Part shown: piece by piece, positions 36,185 through 44,680 of the stretch | How the letters are laid out: each line of letters begins with the position of its first letter | Position numbering within the stretch: the stretch's first letter is position 1 | NCBI GenBank assembly: GCA_947166905.1 | Contig: CAMVFZ010000004.1 | Span: 1-64,000, forward strand | From: an uncultured Prevotellaceae bacterium | GTDB lineage: Bacteria > Bacteroidota > Bacteroidia > Bacteroidales > UBA932 | Direction of reading: 5' to 3' | DNA length: 64,000 bases | Translations under genes and position numbers: made by a program | Notes under the pieces: generated by a model | Databases searched by the model: none | What the model was told of the DNA's origin: nothing | What the model saw: the letters and a program-made list of their open reading frames with translations, nothing else

Positions 36185-37786
36185 CTAATCCTCGTGAGGG
36201 ATAGCGTAGATGACGTGGAGTTTAGGCTTGCGCTCTGCGGCGGGACCATTGATCTTGCCGCAATAGTAGCGGTTGGCGTCCATTACAGTCTGAGTCTCAG
36301 TAGTAGTGGAAGAAGAGTTCATCATAGAAGCCATCATCATGTAATTGTAGTAGTTACTGTAATAGCTGCCGTAGCTACCGTAACCGCTGCCATAACCGTA
36401 TCCGCCGTACATTGAGTTGTAGTAACTTGCGTAGGCCAGCTGGGTGTAATAATCAGACAACTCGCTGGAGGTGCTGGAGTTGGTGGTTATCTTCTCATCG
36501 GCCATTGCCAGGAACCAGATATCGTAGTTGTCAATCTTGTCCTCGTTCTCAAGGCGCAACAGTTGCTGCAGATGATAGGTTACATAAGGAGTGTACTCAA
36601 GGAGGGAACGGTTGATGGTACCGGGATCCTCGTCGGAAACGCTGGAATCCGTAATACCTACGAATGTCTCTGTATTATCGTCTCCAACGACCCTGCAGGT
36701 AGGGCTGAGCGTTGTGGGGAAGAACCTCATGTCTACGTAGTCTTCCGGGAACTCAAACGGCATCTCCAGATAAGCCCTGTTGATTACGGTCGTCTTGGGA
36801 TTGCCGCCGTTCTTGATGATTTCAGCAGCAAGTTTATCCCTTATGGACTTGGCCTTTACAACAGGCTTGATGCCGCGTCCGCCCTCGAAGTAAGCCACAT
36901 CCGAAACATCGCCCACCATGTCCTTGCTGGAATGCTCAGCCAAAGTGTAAACAATTTGAGGATAAGAACTTATGTTTGTAGATGTGACGCTGGACATGTC
37001 GTATTTGCTGACAGGGCCAAGGTAGAATACAAAGGATGTATCCTTAACCTCACCGTCGTATTCTGCAGAGAATGTCAGGCTTGCGAAGCTACCGGCAATG
37101 GAACCGGATGTTACGTTGATAGGGAGCTTGAACATATTGATTCGACCACCCTCCCCTACGGGATCATCGGTAGAAAGAACGATGCCGGGGAAGCGCTCCA
37201 GGTAAAGGTCAAGGGAATCGAGCTCTTCCTGGGTAATGGTCATGTACTTCTTGGCGTATTCCTCCGTCAAGTCAAAGGACAGGGAGTCAACTCCATTGCA
37301 GACAGGAATACCGCGCGTAATCCTTTTTGTATTGTCGTAAACAAGCTCCGGAGCGCCCTGGGAAAGGTTCATAGGCTCGTCCAGCGCATAAACGTTTACG
37401 TTCTGCAGTATATGAGCCTGGTCCAAACGCTGGCAGGATACGGTATCGTACGGAGCGGAAATATGGAAGTACTTGAAGGTCTGGGTTCCGGGCTTTCCAT
37501 AATCCAGGGTATCGGCAACAGGGACGATGTAGAAGGCCGTAGTCCTTTTGGTAAGGCCGAAGGTGCCTTCGTCGCGGATTGCACCGAAGGTGATACGGTA
37601 GATGTTATAGCCGGACAGGCTGTCCGCCATCTCCATACGCATATCGTCGATATCCAGGGAAGTTGTATAGAAAGTATAATTCTGGTTGTCCGGAATAAAC
37701 TCCTCTCCAAGTCTTTCGTTTACATTAATACAAGAGGCTGCAAGGGCAATCACTGCCACAAAGCTGCCAATCAGTCTTAGCTTCAT
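36185..37786 (-). CDS. DUF4270-family lipoprotein
   Basis: This 533-residue lipoprotein has its lipobox at LAASC (Cys19). It follows the DUF4270 pattern: an early NVNERLGEEFIPDNQNYTFYTT segment, paired beta-rich repeats and a long AYLEMPFEFPEDY stretch. A Gly/Tyr-rich insert near the C-terminus (about 465-500: GYGYGSGYGSYGSYY) is low-complexity. The family is restricted to Bacteroidetes; an outer-membrane-associated role is usually assumed, but no activity is known. It starts 3 bases after the upstream glycogen-synthase-like gene, a pairing conserved in the order, which hints at a shared glycan or capsule function. Confidence 0.85.
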   Translation of the reverse strand: MKLRLIGSFVAVIALAASCINVNERLGEEFIPDNQNYTFYTTSLDIDDMRMEMADSLSGYNIYRITFGAIRDEGTFGLTKRTTAFYIVPVADTLDYGKPGTQTFKYFHISAPYDTVSCQRLDQAHILQNVNVYALDEPMNLSQGAPELVYDNTKRITRGIPVCNGVDSLSFDLTEEYAKKYMTITQEELDSLDLYLERFPGIVLSTDDPVGEGGRINMFKLPINVTSGSIAGSFASLTFSAEYDGEVKDTSFVFYLGPVSKYDMSSVTSTNISSYPQIVYTLAEHSSKDMVGDVSDVAYFEGGRGIKPVVKAKSIRDKLAAEIIKNGGNPKTTVINRAYLEMPFEFPEDYVDMRFFPTTLSPTCRVVGDDNTETFVGITDSSVSDEDPGTINRSLLEYTPYVTYHLQQLLRLENEDKIDNYDIWFLAMADEKITTNSSTSSELSDYYTQLAYASYYNSMYGGYGYGSGYGSYGSYYSNYYNYMMMASMMNSSSTTTETQTVMDANRYYCGKINGPAAERKPKLHVIYAIPHED

Positions 37787-37789
37787 TTT

Positions 37790-38608
37790 TTACAATTGGT
37801 CGTAAAAACTGTTATAATCATCAACGTAAGCCCCGCTCTCAATCTTGGATTCGTCAAAACCGAGTATCGGAAGGCCAAGCTCCTTGCAATAATCCGTCAA
37901 CTGGGGTGCAATTGCATCTGAGCCAAGGATAACGCCGTCGGAGTACTGGACTGCTGTTTTCGCAAGTTCTATGCCAGTTGCATTTTCAAGGAAAGGAAGG
38001 TCCTTTTCCGTGATGTTGCCAAACAGGGCGTCCTTTGCGAAAGTCTGCGGGAACTTTTCTTCTGCAATCTCGTTGTACAGGGAAAGTACAACCTTGCTGG
38101 AAGAGAATATCGGATCGTCTATATAAGTCTTTTTAAGGTAAGCGGGCAGAAGGTGGGATATCCAGCCGTGGCAATGGATAATATCCGGTGCCCAACGAAG
38201 CTTTTTGACGGTTTCAAGGACACTGCGGGCAAAGAAGATTGCACGCTCTGCGTTATCTTCGAAGAATTTGCCGGAATCGTCATAAGCCAGCTGCTTGCGC
38301 TTGAAGAAGTCTTCATTGTCGATGAAGTAAACCTGAAGGCGCGCTGCGGAAATACTGGCCACCTTGATAACAATAGGGCGGTCTACGTCGCTTACTATTA
38401 TGTTCATTCCGGAAAGGCGGATGACCTCATGGAGCTGGTTTTTGCGCTCGTTAATGCTTCCCCAACGCGGCATGAAGGAACGTATTTCTTTCTTACGCTC
38501 CTGAATGCCCTGCGGCAAATACCTTCCAATCGTAGCCATCCTGGACTCAGGGAGATAAGGAAAAATCTCTGAGTTTACAAACAGGACTCTTTTTGCGGAA
38601 TCAGCCAT
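37790..38608 (-). CDS. Glycogen/starch-synthase-like protein (N-terminal GT5 half only)
   Basis: This 272-residue protein starts at 38608 (MADSAKRVLFVNSEIFPYLP) and resembles the N-terminal Rossmann domain of GT5 glycogen synthases, with the core IIHCHGWISHLLPAYLKK. Full enzymes are about 480 residues with a second domain that binds the nucleotide sugar. That half is missing, and the KxGGL loop is not present (ESRMATIGRYL instead), so catalysis is doubtful. Short proteins of this kind preceding a DUF4270 gene are a recurring Bacteroidetes feature, so this is not a local truncation. The promoter is at 38628-38635. Confidence 0.8.
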   Translation of the reverse strand: MADSAKRVLFVNSEIFPYLPESRMATIGRYLPQGIQERKKEIRSFMPRWGSINERKNQLHEVIRLSGMNIIVSDVDRPIVIKVASISAARLQVYFIDNEDFFKRKQLAYDDSGKFFEDNAERAIFFARSVLETVKKLRWAPDIIHCHGWISHLLPAYLKKTYIDDPIFSSSKVVLSLYNEIAEEKFPQTFAKDALFGNITEKDLPFLENATGIELAKTAVQYSDGVILGSDAIAPQLTDYCKELGLPILGFDESKIESGAYVDDYNSFYDQL

Positions 38609-38627
38609 AATAAATAATTCTAATAGG

Positions 38628-38635
38628 CAAAGGTA
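38628..38635 (-). promoter_or_regulatory. -7 element of the glycogen-synthase-like/DUF4270 operon
   Basis: TACCTTTG on the minus strand (38635-38628) matches TAnnTTTG. A good -33 TTTG is not seen at the right distance. The box is back to back with the ftsX promoter. Confidence 0.5.
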
Positions 38636-38658
38636 CGGAGATTTTTTGAATTTTTTGC

Positions 38659-38666
38659 TATCTTTG
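38659..38666 (+). promoter_or_regulatory. -7 element of the ftsX operon
   Basis: TATCTTTG matches TAnnTTTG. A start site near 38673 leaves about 12 nt to the ATG at 38685 or about 36 nt to the in-frame ATG at 38709. Confidence 0.5.
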
Positions 38667-38684
38667 ACCGATATTTGGTAAGCA

Positions 38685-39563
38685 ATGGTCCATAAAGAAA
38701 ACAAAATAATGAAGCGCCGCCTTGCAAGCGCTTACCTTTCCACCCTTGTCAGCATCAGCCTTGTTCTGCTGCTGGTAGGTATTGCGGCCCTGTTGCTTAT
38801 CAACTCCAGGAACGTATCGGACTACTTCAAAAAGAATATGAGGATGTCCGTGATGTATAAACCGGAAGTAACCGAGCAGCAGGCACTTCTACACCAGAAA
38901 GAGCTGGATGCCCTGGCCTTTGTAGCCACCTCTGAATTCATTTCAAGGGAAAGAGGAGAGCAGGAGATGCGGGCTATGCTGGGAGAAGACTTCCTTTCCG
39001 TTTTTGAGACATCCCCCGTTCCGGTTTCCACAGAAATCACCCTCAGCCCGGATTATGTAAGGGCAGACAGCCTGGAACTTGTTACCGGAGTCATCGGCCA
39101 GTCGCCGATAGTAGAAGAGGTTGTCTTCCAAAAAACGCTGATTGACGCCCTCAACACCAACCTGGGACGTATATCATTCATACTGCTGGTGGCAATAATA
39201 CTGCTGCTGTTTGTATCTTCCGTACTGATTGGCAACACCATCCGCCTGAATGTGTACGACAAGCGCTTTACCGTCCACACCATGAAGCTGGTGGGCGCCA
39301 CAAAGGGCTTCATCCGCAAACCCTTCCTGATAAAATCGGCCTTCCTGGGGCTGTTCGCCGCAATACTGGCCATTATTATGATGGTGGCGCTGCTGTTCCT
39401 TCTTAAACGGGAGCTGCCGCAGCTGTTCGAACTCTTCACTCCCGGCATGCTGCTTGTTGTAATGGGCGTTGTGATTGCCGCCGGCCTGCTTATCTGCGTT
39501 GTAAGCACATACTTCCTGGTAGGCAAGATGGTATCTTTGGACAAATCTGAATTGTATTATTAA
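38685..39563 (+). CDS. ftsX: Cell-division protein FtsX
   Basis: This 292-residue permease works with the ATPase FtsE at the septum and passes a signal to peptidoglycan hydrolases. It has the FtsX layout: one N-terminal membrane helix (LVSISLVLLLVGIAALLLI), an extracytoplasmic loop of about 130 residues, then three helices (ISFILLVAIILLLFV; FLGLFAAILAIIMMVALLF; MLLVVMGVVIAAGLLICVV). The start is uncertain: 38685 (MVHKENKIMKRR) gives a cytoplasmic tail like other Bacteroidales, while 38709 (MKRRLAS) better fits the promoter distance. It heads the conserved ftsX-DUF3098-uppP group. Confidence 0.9.
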   Translation: MVHKENKIMKRRLASAYLSTLVSISLVLLLVGIAALLLINSRNVSDYFKKNMRMSVMYKPEVTEQQALLHQKELDALAFVATSEFISRERGEQEMRAMLGEDFLSVFETSPVPVSTEITLSPDYVRADSLELVTGVIGQSPIVEEVVFQKTLIDALNTNLGRISFILLVAIILLLFVSSVLIGNTIRLNVYDKRFTVHTMKLVGATKGFIRKPFLIKSAFLGLFAAILAIIMMVALLFLLKRELPQLFELFTPGMLLVVMGVVIAAGLLICVVSTYFLVGKMVSLDKSELYY

Positions 39564-39565
39564 AT

Positions 39566-39802
39566 ATGGATAAGAATTTTGCAATAACCCCCAAGGGCCT
39601 CAGGCTGCTGATTGCAGGACTGGTGGTCATGATTGCGGGATATATACTTTTGGCCGGCGGCGGCAGTGACGATCCTGCCGTATTCAACGAGTCAATGTTC
39701 GATTTCCGCCGTCTGGTGGCAGCTCCCCTGGTTATCCTTTGCGGAGTAGTGATAGAAATCATCGCCATCATGGGTTCATTCAAAAACAAAAAAGAAGAAT
39801 AA
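39566..39802 (+). CDS. DUF3098 small membrane protein
   Basis: 78 residues with two membrane helices (GLRLLIAGLVVMIAGYILLAG; AAPLVILCGVVIEIIAIMGSF) joined by FNESMFDFRRLV. DUF3098 proteins occur between ftsX and uppP throughout Bacteroidetes, suggesting a division or envelope role that is not defined. It starts 2 bases after ftsX and ends 3 bases before uppP. Confidence 0.88.
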   Translation: MDKNFAITPKGLRLLIAGLVVMIAGYILLAGGGSDDPAVFNESMFDFRRLVAAPLVILCGVVIEIIAIMGSFKNKKEE

Positions 39803-39805
39803 GGT

Positions 39806-40624
39806 ATGGAGTGGTGGCAGTCTATTATCCTTGGCATCGTCCAGGGTTTGACAGAGTTCCTTCCCGTCAGCAGCAGCGGCCATCTTATGATATTCAAAGA
39901 GATTTTGGGCGCCGATGCCGAGGGCTTCCTGGACTTTACGGTTACGGTTCATTTTGCAACGGTACTCAGTACGCTGATCGTATTCTGGGCCGCTATCCGC
40001 AAGCTGCTCGTTGGCCTGATCAAGTTCAAATATAACGAGGAAACCGACTACGTAGTAAAAATCCTCATTTCAATGATCCCCGTGGCCATTGTAGGCTTCG
40101 TATTCAAGGATCAGGTAGAGGCCCTCTTCGGAGAGAATATCACCTTCGTAGCCTATGGCCTTATAGTTACTGCCATACTTTTGTGGTTTTCCGATGTCGC
40201 CGGCAAGGTATTCAAGGCCCGCGCAGGAGAGAAAGCCCGTAACGGCATCACCTGGTGGCAGGCCCTTGTAGTTGGCATCGGCCAGGCCCTGGCAGTAGCT
40301 CCGGGCGTATCCCGCAGCGGAACCACCATCGCAACAGGTCTTATCATCGGCGTACGCCGTGACGTAATGGCACAGTTCTCCTTCCTTATGGTGCTGCTGC
40401 CCATCATCGGAGAGCAGTCACTTGGAATACTGAAAGCCGTCACCGGCCACGCAGAATCCACCGGCAGCGTAAGCGTAGTATGCCTTATCCTGGGCTTCAT
40501 CTTTGCCTTCGCAAGCGGACTCTTCGCCTGCAAGGCCATGGTTGCCCTGGTTCGCAAGGCCCGCCTGGGCTGGTTCTCTATTTACTGCCTTGCAGTTGCA
40601 GTACTCATACTTGTCCTGACTTAG
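39806..40624 (+). CDS. uppP: Undecaprenyl-diphosphatase (BacA type)
   Basis: This 272-residue membrane enzyme dephosphorylates undecaprenyl pyrophosphate so the lipid carrier for peptidoglycan and surface glycans can be reused. Both active-site motifs are present: QGLTEFLPVSSSGHL near residue 15-30 and APGVSRSGTTIATGL near 165. About eight membrane helices are visible. Its stop is 3 bases before lpxH. Confidence 0.95.
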   Translation: MEWWQSIILGIVQGLTEFLPVSSSGHLMIFKEILGADAEGFLDFTVTVHFATVLSTLIVFWAAIRKLLVGLIKFKYNEETDYVVKILISMIPVAIVGFVFKDQVEALFGENITFVAYGLIVTAILLWFSDVAGKVFKARAGEKARNGITWWQALVVGIGQALAVAPGVSRSGTTIATGLIIGVRRDVMAQFSFLMVLLPIIGEQSLGILKAVTGHAESTGSVSVVCLILGFIFAFASGLFACKAMVALVRKARLGWFSIYCLAVAVLILVLT

Positions 40625-40627
40625 CCC

Positions 40628-41383
40628 ATGGCAGACCGCACCCTGAATATCTTTGCGTCCGACGTCCATCTTGGCCTGGATGTAGCAGACCCCGCCGCCC
40701 GCGAGGCCCGTTTCGTGGACTTTTTGAAGTCCATTCCGGCCGACAGGACAGAGGGCCTGTACCTTTTGGGAGATATTTGGGATTTCTGGTACGAGTATAA
40801 GCACGTCGTTCCCAAGGGCTACGTAAAAGTCTTTGCCGCAATTACTGAACTTTTGGAAGCCGGAGTTAAGGTTTACTTCTTCCCCGGCAATCATGATATC
40901 TGGGTTTATCATTACTTCGAAAGCCTTGGAATGACCGTTGTCCGCGACCGCTGGCTTATCAAGGAGATTGGAGGCAAGACCTTCTGCCTTAGCCACGGAG
41001 ACGGCCTTGGACACGGAATGACAGGCTACAAGTTTATGAGGGCCATATTCCATGGCCGATTCTTCCAGGTACTCTTCAGCCTTCTTCACCCGCGCATAGC
41101 CTTTGGCATCGGGCGCACCTGGTCTAAACGCAGCCGCCTTGCCAAACAGAAAAAATACGTATTCAAAGGTGAATCGGAGCCGCTGTACGGATGGGCGGAA
41201 GAGCTTTCATCCGGGCAGAAGATAGATTACTGCATCTTCGGGCATTATCACTGCCCCTATCGCGCCTCCTTGTCTACCGGCGCAGAGTTATTGATATTGG
41301 ATGATTGGATGGAGGGCGCACCGTATTTGTGCTTCAGTCCTACATCAGGAATATCCGGCAGCTTGCCGAATATAGAGAAATAA
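40628..41383 (+). CDS. lpxH: UDP-2,3-diacylglucosamine pyrophosphatase
   Basis: This 251-residue calcineurin-like phosphoesterase makes lipid X in lipid A synthesis. Metal-site motifs appear in order: FASDVHLGLDV, LLGDIWDFWYEY, PGNHDIW, LSHGDG and the final GHYHCPYR. Its last 127 bases overlap the 3' end of the DUF4294 gene on the other strand, and the encoded tail (CFSPTSGISGSLPNIEK) may be an extension acquired through that overlap. Confidence 0.92.
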   Translation: MADRTLNIFASDVHLGLDVADPAAREARFVDFLKSIPADRTEGLYLLGDIWDFWYEYKHVVPKGYVKVFAAITELLEAGVKVYFFPGNHDIWVYHYFESLGMTVVRDRWLIKEIGGKTFCLSHGDGLGHGMTGYKFMRAIFHGRFFQVLFSLLHPRIAFGIGRTWSKRSRLAKQKKYVFKGESEPLYGWAEELSSGQKIDYCIFGHYHCPYRASLSTGAELLILDDWMEGAPYLCFSPTSGISGSLPNIEK

Positions 41384-41973
41384 AAGCCCTCGTATTCCCC
41401 ACGGTGCCACATCTGCACCAGTTCTTCCGTCTGCTTGTCTATACCTTCCGGGTCATAGTGTTTCTTTAGGTCCGCCCCAAAGAGTTTGCCTACGCCCTGC
41501 CAGAAGCCGGCGGCCATTTTGTTTTTATATAGCTTGATAAGATCGTACGGAGGCATTCCCGTTTCCCTGTCTATAAGCCGCAGCATCAGCTGGCCCTGGG
41601 TTATAGTAAGGTTGCGCAGCCGCTTCTCATAGGCCTTAAAGAGCTTTTTCTCCAGTTTGCCAACATAGGACTGACGGCGCAGCGAACCCATTCTTTTGGC
41701 ATCGAAAGTACTGTCCGTCTCTTCTATTATCTCCTTTGCCAGCAAAGCAAAAGGATAGGCCTTTCCAAAGTTATGTACTAGCCGATAGTACTTTGCCCAC
41801 TTGCGCCCTTTCTTTTTACCCACATACACATAAGAAGGGGTAATCTGATCGTAATAGATGGTATCTCCGTTCTGCACCACATAGGGCAGGAATGTCCCCG
41901 ACTGCCCCTGCGCAGGCAAGCACAGGAACATCGCGGCAACAGCCACTATCGCGTATGAAATCCATCTTTTCAC
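41257..41973 (-). CDS. DUF4294-family secreted protein
   Basis: This 238-residue protein has a signal peptide (MKRWISYAIVAVAAMFLCLPAQG). The DUF4294 core follows (FLPYVVQNGDTIYYDQITPSYVYVGKK...YRLVHNFGKAYPFALLAKEIIEE...MLRLIDRETG...FWQGVGKLFGADLKKHYDPEGID). The final 40 residues lie antisense to the end of lpxH. A -7-like TATTTTTG on the minus strand is centred near 41984. The function of DUF4294 is unknown; a periplasmic location is inferred. Confidence 0.82.
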   Translation of the reverse strand: MKRWISYAIVAVAAMFLCLPAQGQSGTFLPYVVQNGDTIYYDQITPSYVYVGKKKGRKWAKYYRLVHNFGKAYPFALLAKEIIEETDSTFDAKRMGSLRRQSYVGKLEKKLFKAYEKRLRNLTITQGQLMLRLIDRETGMPPYDLIKLYKNKMAAGFWQGVGKLFGADLKKHYDPEGIDKQTEELVQMWHRGEYEGFYFSIFGKLPDIPDVGLKHKYGAPSIQSSNINNSAPVDKEAR

Positions 41974-42014
41974 GCCACAAAAATAGCACTCTTCAAAAAC
42001 AATTCCAACAACGC

Positions 42015-42623
42015 CTACCTGTGCCTTAGGCTGAGCTCGCGCTCTACGTCACTGACAGAGACACCCATGGCTTCCATTAGAACAAGGAGATGATACACCA
42101 GATCGGAAGCCTCGTAAGTAAATCTGGCCTTGTTGCCATCCACTGCCTCTATGACGGCTTCCGTGGCCTCCTCCCCTACCTTCTTTGCGATGGCCTTAGG
42201 GCCTTTAATGAAAAGACGGGTGGTATAGGAGCCTTCCGGCATCTGGGCATGGCGGCTCTGGATTAGTTTGCCAAGGGAGCGGATGAAGCCTTCTTCTTCC
42301 GGAGTATCAAAGCAGGCCGTAGTGCCACGGTGGCAGGTGGGGCCGGCAGGATCGGCCTGAATAAGTAGGGTATCGGCATCGCAGTCAGGGAACATGCTGC
42401 GGACAGTAAGGTAGTTTCCACTGGTCTCCCCCTTTGTCCACAGGGCCTGGCGGGTGCGGGAATAGAAGGTTACGCGGCCCTCTGCGGCGGTCTTTTCAAA
42501 GGCCTCGCGGTTCATATAGCCAAGCATCAGAACCTTGAGGGTTGTTGCGTCCTGAACGATTACGGGAAGATGCCCGTCGGCGTTCTTGCTAAGGTTAAAA
42601 TCGTCGAATGTCATGATAGTCAA
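42015..42623 (-). CDS. hisIE: HisIE: phosphoribosyl-AMP cyclohydrolase / phosphoribosyl-ATP pyrophosphatase
   Basis: This 202-residue fusion carries out steps 2 and 3 of histidine synthesis. The cyclohydrolase half is residues 1-110, with zinc-binding Asp/Cys residues in FPDCDADTLLIQADPAGPTCHRGTTACF. The pyrophosphatase half is about 115-202 (KKVGEEATEAVIEAVDGNK). It is the last gene of the operon, 4 bases after hisF. Confidence 0.95.
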   Translation of the reverse strand: MTIMTFDDFNLSKNADGHLPVIVQDATTLKVLMLGYMNREAFEKTAAEGRVTFYSRTRQALWTKGETSGNYLTVRSMFPDCDADTLLIQADPAGPTCHRGTTACFDTPEEEGFIRSLGKLIQSRHAQMPEGSYTTRLFIKGPKAIAKKVGEEATEAVIEAVDGNKARFTYEASDLVYHLLVLMEAMGVSVSDVERELSLRHR

Positions 42624-42627
42624 GTGT

Positions 42628-43386
42628 TTAAATACGTACAGGTATGCCTTTGGAAGCCAAATACCGCTTCACCTCCCCTATAGTGTACTGCCCGTAATGG
42701 AAGATGCTGGCAGCCAGGGCAGCATCGGCCTTGCCTTCCGTCAGTACGGCGGCGATGTCTTCTACGCTACCGGCTCCACCGGAAGCTATTACAGGAATGA
42801 CCAGGCTGTCGGACAGCGCAGCATACACCAGGCAAGGGTATCCGCCACGAGTGCCGTCATGGTCCATGGAGGTAAAAAGAATCTCACCGGCGCCACGCTC
42901 CTGAGCCTCTCGAGCCCAGGAGAAAAGTTCTTTGTCCGATGGGCGGCTTCCCCCATGGGTTGTGGCGTGCCAGAGGCCGTCAGGGCCAGATTTGGCATCA
43001 ATGGCAACTACTACGAACTGCCGGCCGTACTTGGCAGCAATCTCCCCTATAAGCTCCGGGCGGGCGATGGCGGCGCTGTTCAAGGTTATCTTGTCCGCCC
43101 CCGCATCTAACAAACGTGAAGCGTCGTCAAGACTGCCGATGCCTCCGCCTACGGTGAAAGGGATGTTCACGGCCTCTGCAACGCGACTCACAAGGCGGGC
43201 AAAGGTCTTTCGGCCTTCCAGGGTTGCGCTGATATCCAGATAAACCAACTCGTCGGCCCCTTCAAGGGCATATCGGCGGCCAAGTTCTACAGCATCGCCC
43301 ACATCCTTAAGGCCCGCGAAGTTGATACCTTTAACTACGCGTCCGTCCTTTACATCCAGGCAGGGAATTATCCTTTTTGCAAGCAT
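42628..43386 (-). CDS. hisF: Imidazole glycerol phosphate synthase, cyclase subunit
   Basis: 252-residue TIM barrel that takes ammonia from HisH to form IGP and AICAR. MLAKRIIPCLDVKDGRVVKGINF holds the first catalytic Asp, and later DAKSG and ILFTSMDHDGTRGGY the second. It overlaps hisA by 19 bases. Confidence 0.96.
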   Translation of the reverse strand: MLAKRIIPCLDVKDGRVVKGINFAGLKDVGDAVELGRRYALEGADELVYLDISATLEGRKTFARLVSRVAEAVNIPFTVGGGIGSLDDASRLLDAGADKITLNSAAIARPELIGEIAAKYGRQFVVVAIDAKSGPDGLWHATTHGGSRPSDKELFSWAREAQERGAGEILFTSMDHDGTRGGYPCLVYAALSDSLVIPVIASGGAGSVEDIAAVLTEGKADAALAASIFHYGQYTIGEVKRYLASKGIPVRI

Positions 43387-44093
43387 AAGGCAATGTCATT
43401 CAATGTGATACGTTTTTCATAAATAGCCTTTCCAACGATGATGCCGGTAAGGCCAAGGGTGTTGGCCCTGCGGATATCCTCTATACAGGATACTCCGCCG
43501 CTGACTATGGTTTCCAAGGCGGGATAACGCTTCTTAAGGCCCTCATAAAGACTGAAGGAAGGCCCCTGCAGCATACCGTCGCGGGAAATATCGGTAACTA
43601 TCGCGCGCCTGAGCCCGGCCGGAATAAAGCGGTCCAGAATCTCTTTCAGTCCGGCGCTGCTATCCTCTAGCCAGCCGCTTACGGCAACCTTGCCGCCACG
43701 GACATCGGCCCCAAGAATAAGCTTATCCCCATAGGAGCTAAGCCATCCCAGCATCTTTTCAGGGTCTTTAACCGCCACACTGCCGATGATAGCCTGATCT
43801 GCACCAGCATTCCAGACAGACGCCAGAGCCTCATCGTCCTTTATTCCCCCTCCCCATTCAAGAGTTAGAAGTCCAAGGGAAGCTATCCTCTCAAGGGTGC
43901 GAAGATTCTTTGGAGAGGCGCTTTTGGCACCTTCAAGATCTACAAGGTGAAGCCGCCGCACTCCGCAGCCGGCAAAGGCGCGGGCCCATTCCACGGGATC
44001 TCCTTCATAGTTCTTCTGCGTAGAATAATCCCCCTGAGACAAGCGGGTACAATTGCCGCCGATAATATCAATTGCAGGAATAATCTCTATCAT
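43368..44093 (-). CDS. hisA: ProFAR isomerase
   Basis: 241-residue TIM barrel that performs the Amadori rearrangement of ProFAR. The catalytic Asp residues lie in IIPAIDIIGGNCTRL and IVTDISRDGML. It overlaps hisH by 4 bases and hisF by 19. Confidence 0.95.
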   Translation of the reverse strand: MIEIIPAIDIIGGNCTRLSQGDYSTQKNYEGDPVEWARAFAGCGVRRLHLVDLEGAKSASPKNLRTLERIASLGLLTLEWGGGIKDDEALASVWNAGADQAIIGSVAVKDPEKMLGWLSSYGDKLILGADVRGGKVAVSGWLEDSSAGLKEILDRFIPAGLRRAIVTDISRDGMLQGPSFSLYEGLKKRYPALETIVSGGVSCIEDIRRANTLGLTGIIVGKAIYEKRITLNDIALCLQKG

Positions 44094-44680
44094 ATAGCCA
44101 GGAAGTTTTTAATTATTGCCTCTCCCTCGTCACCGCTCTTTTCCGGGTGGAACTGGGTTCCGTAAAAGTTCTCGTAACGCATTGCGGCGCCGAACATGGC
44201 GCCAGCGTAAGCGCAGGTGGCAACTGTATCAGGGCAAAGGCCGGCGTAATAAGAGTGTACAAAGTAAACGTAAGGCGATGCCTCCAGCCCTTTGAACAGC
44301 TTCCCTTCCGTGTTTCCCAGATTGTTCCAGCCCATGTGGGGCACCTTGCAACCAGGGGCGGGAGTAAACTGGCGCACATGGGCGTCAAAAACGCCAAGGC
44401 AAGGTTTGCCCGGAGCCTCTTCACTATCCCGGCAAAGCACCTGCATTCCAACGCAAATACCAAGTACGGGCTGACGCAGCGCCCTGATAACATCCGGCAG
44501 GCCGCGCTCTACAAGATTATCCATAGCAAGGCCTGCATGCCCTACTCCGGGAAGTATGACCTTGTCTGCGCTGCGGATAACATCGGCATCGGAGGTAACT
44601 GTATATTCCGCCCCCAGGCGGTCCAGGGCGTTCTCCAGCGAGCGGAGATTACCCATATCATAGTCGATGATGGCTATCAT
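44090..44680 (-). CDS. hisH: Imidazole glycerol phosphate synthase, glutaminase subunit
   Basis: 196-residue class I glutamine amidotransferase with the nucleophile Cys in [10 protein letters not shown] and the His-x-Glu pair in [10 protein letters not shown]. It overlaps hisB by 4 bases. Confidence 0.96.
   Translation of the reverse strand: MIAIIDYDMGNLRSLENALDRLGAEYTVTSDADVIRSADKVILPGVGHAGLAMDNLVERGLPDVIRALRQPVLGICVGMQVLCRDSEEAPGKPCLGVFDAHVRQFTPAPGCKVPHMGWNNLGNTEGKLFKGLEASPYVYFVHSYYAGLCPDTVATCAYAGAMFGAAMRYENFYGTQFHPEKSGDEGEAIIKNFLAI

Noticed and set aside
36563..37780. A 405-codon open frame antisense to the DUF4270 gene
   Set aside because: The DUF4270 protein has a lipoprotein signal, family pattern and terminator; the opposite frame has none of these and reads as a shadow.
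37790..38608. Glycogen synthase truncated by a recent mutation
   Set aside because: The short form next to DUF4270 is a recurring arrangement in the phylum, and the downstream sequence shows no remnant of the second domain.
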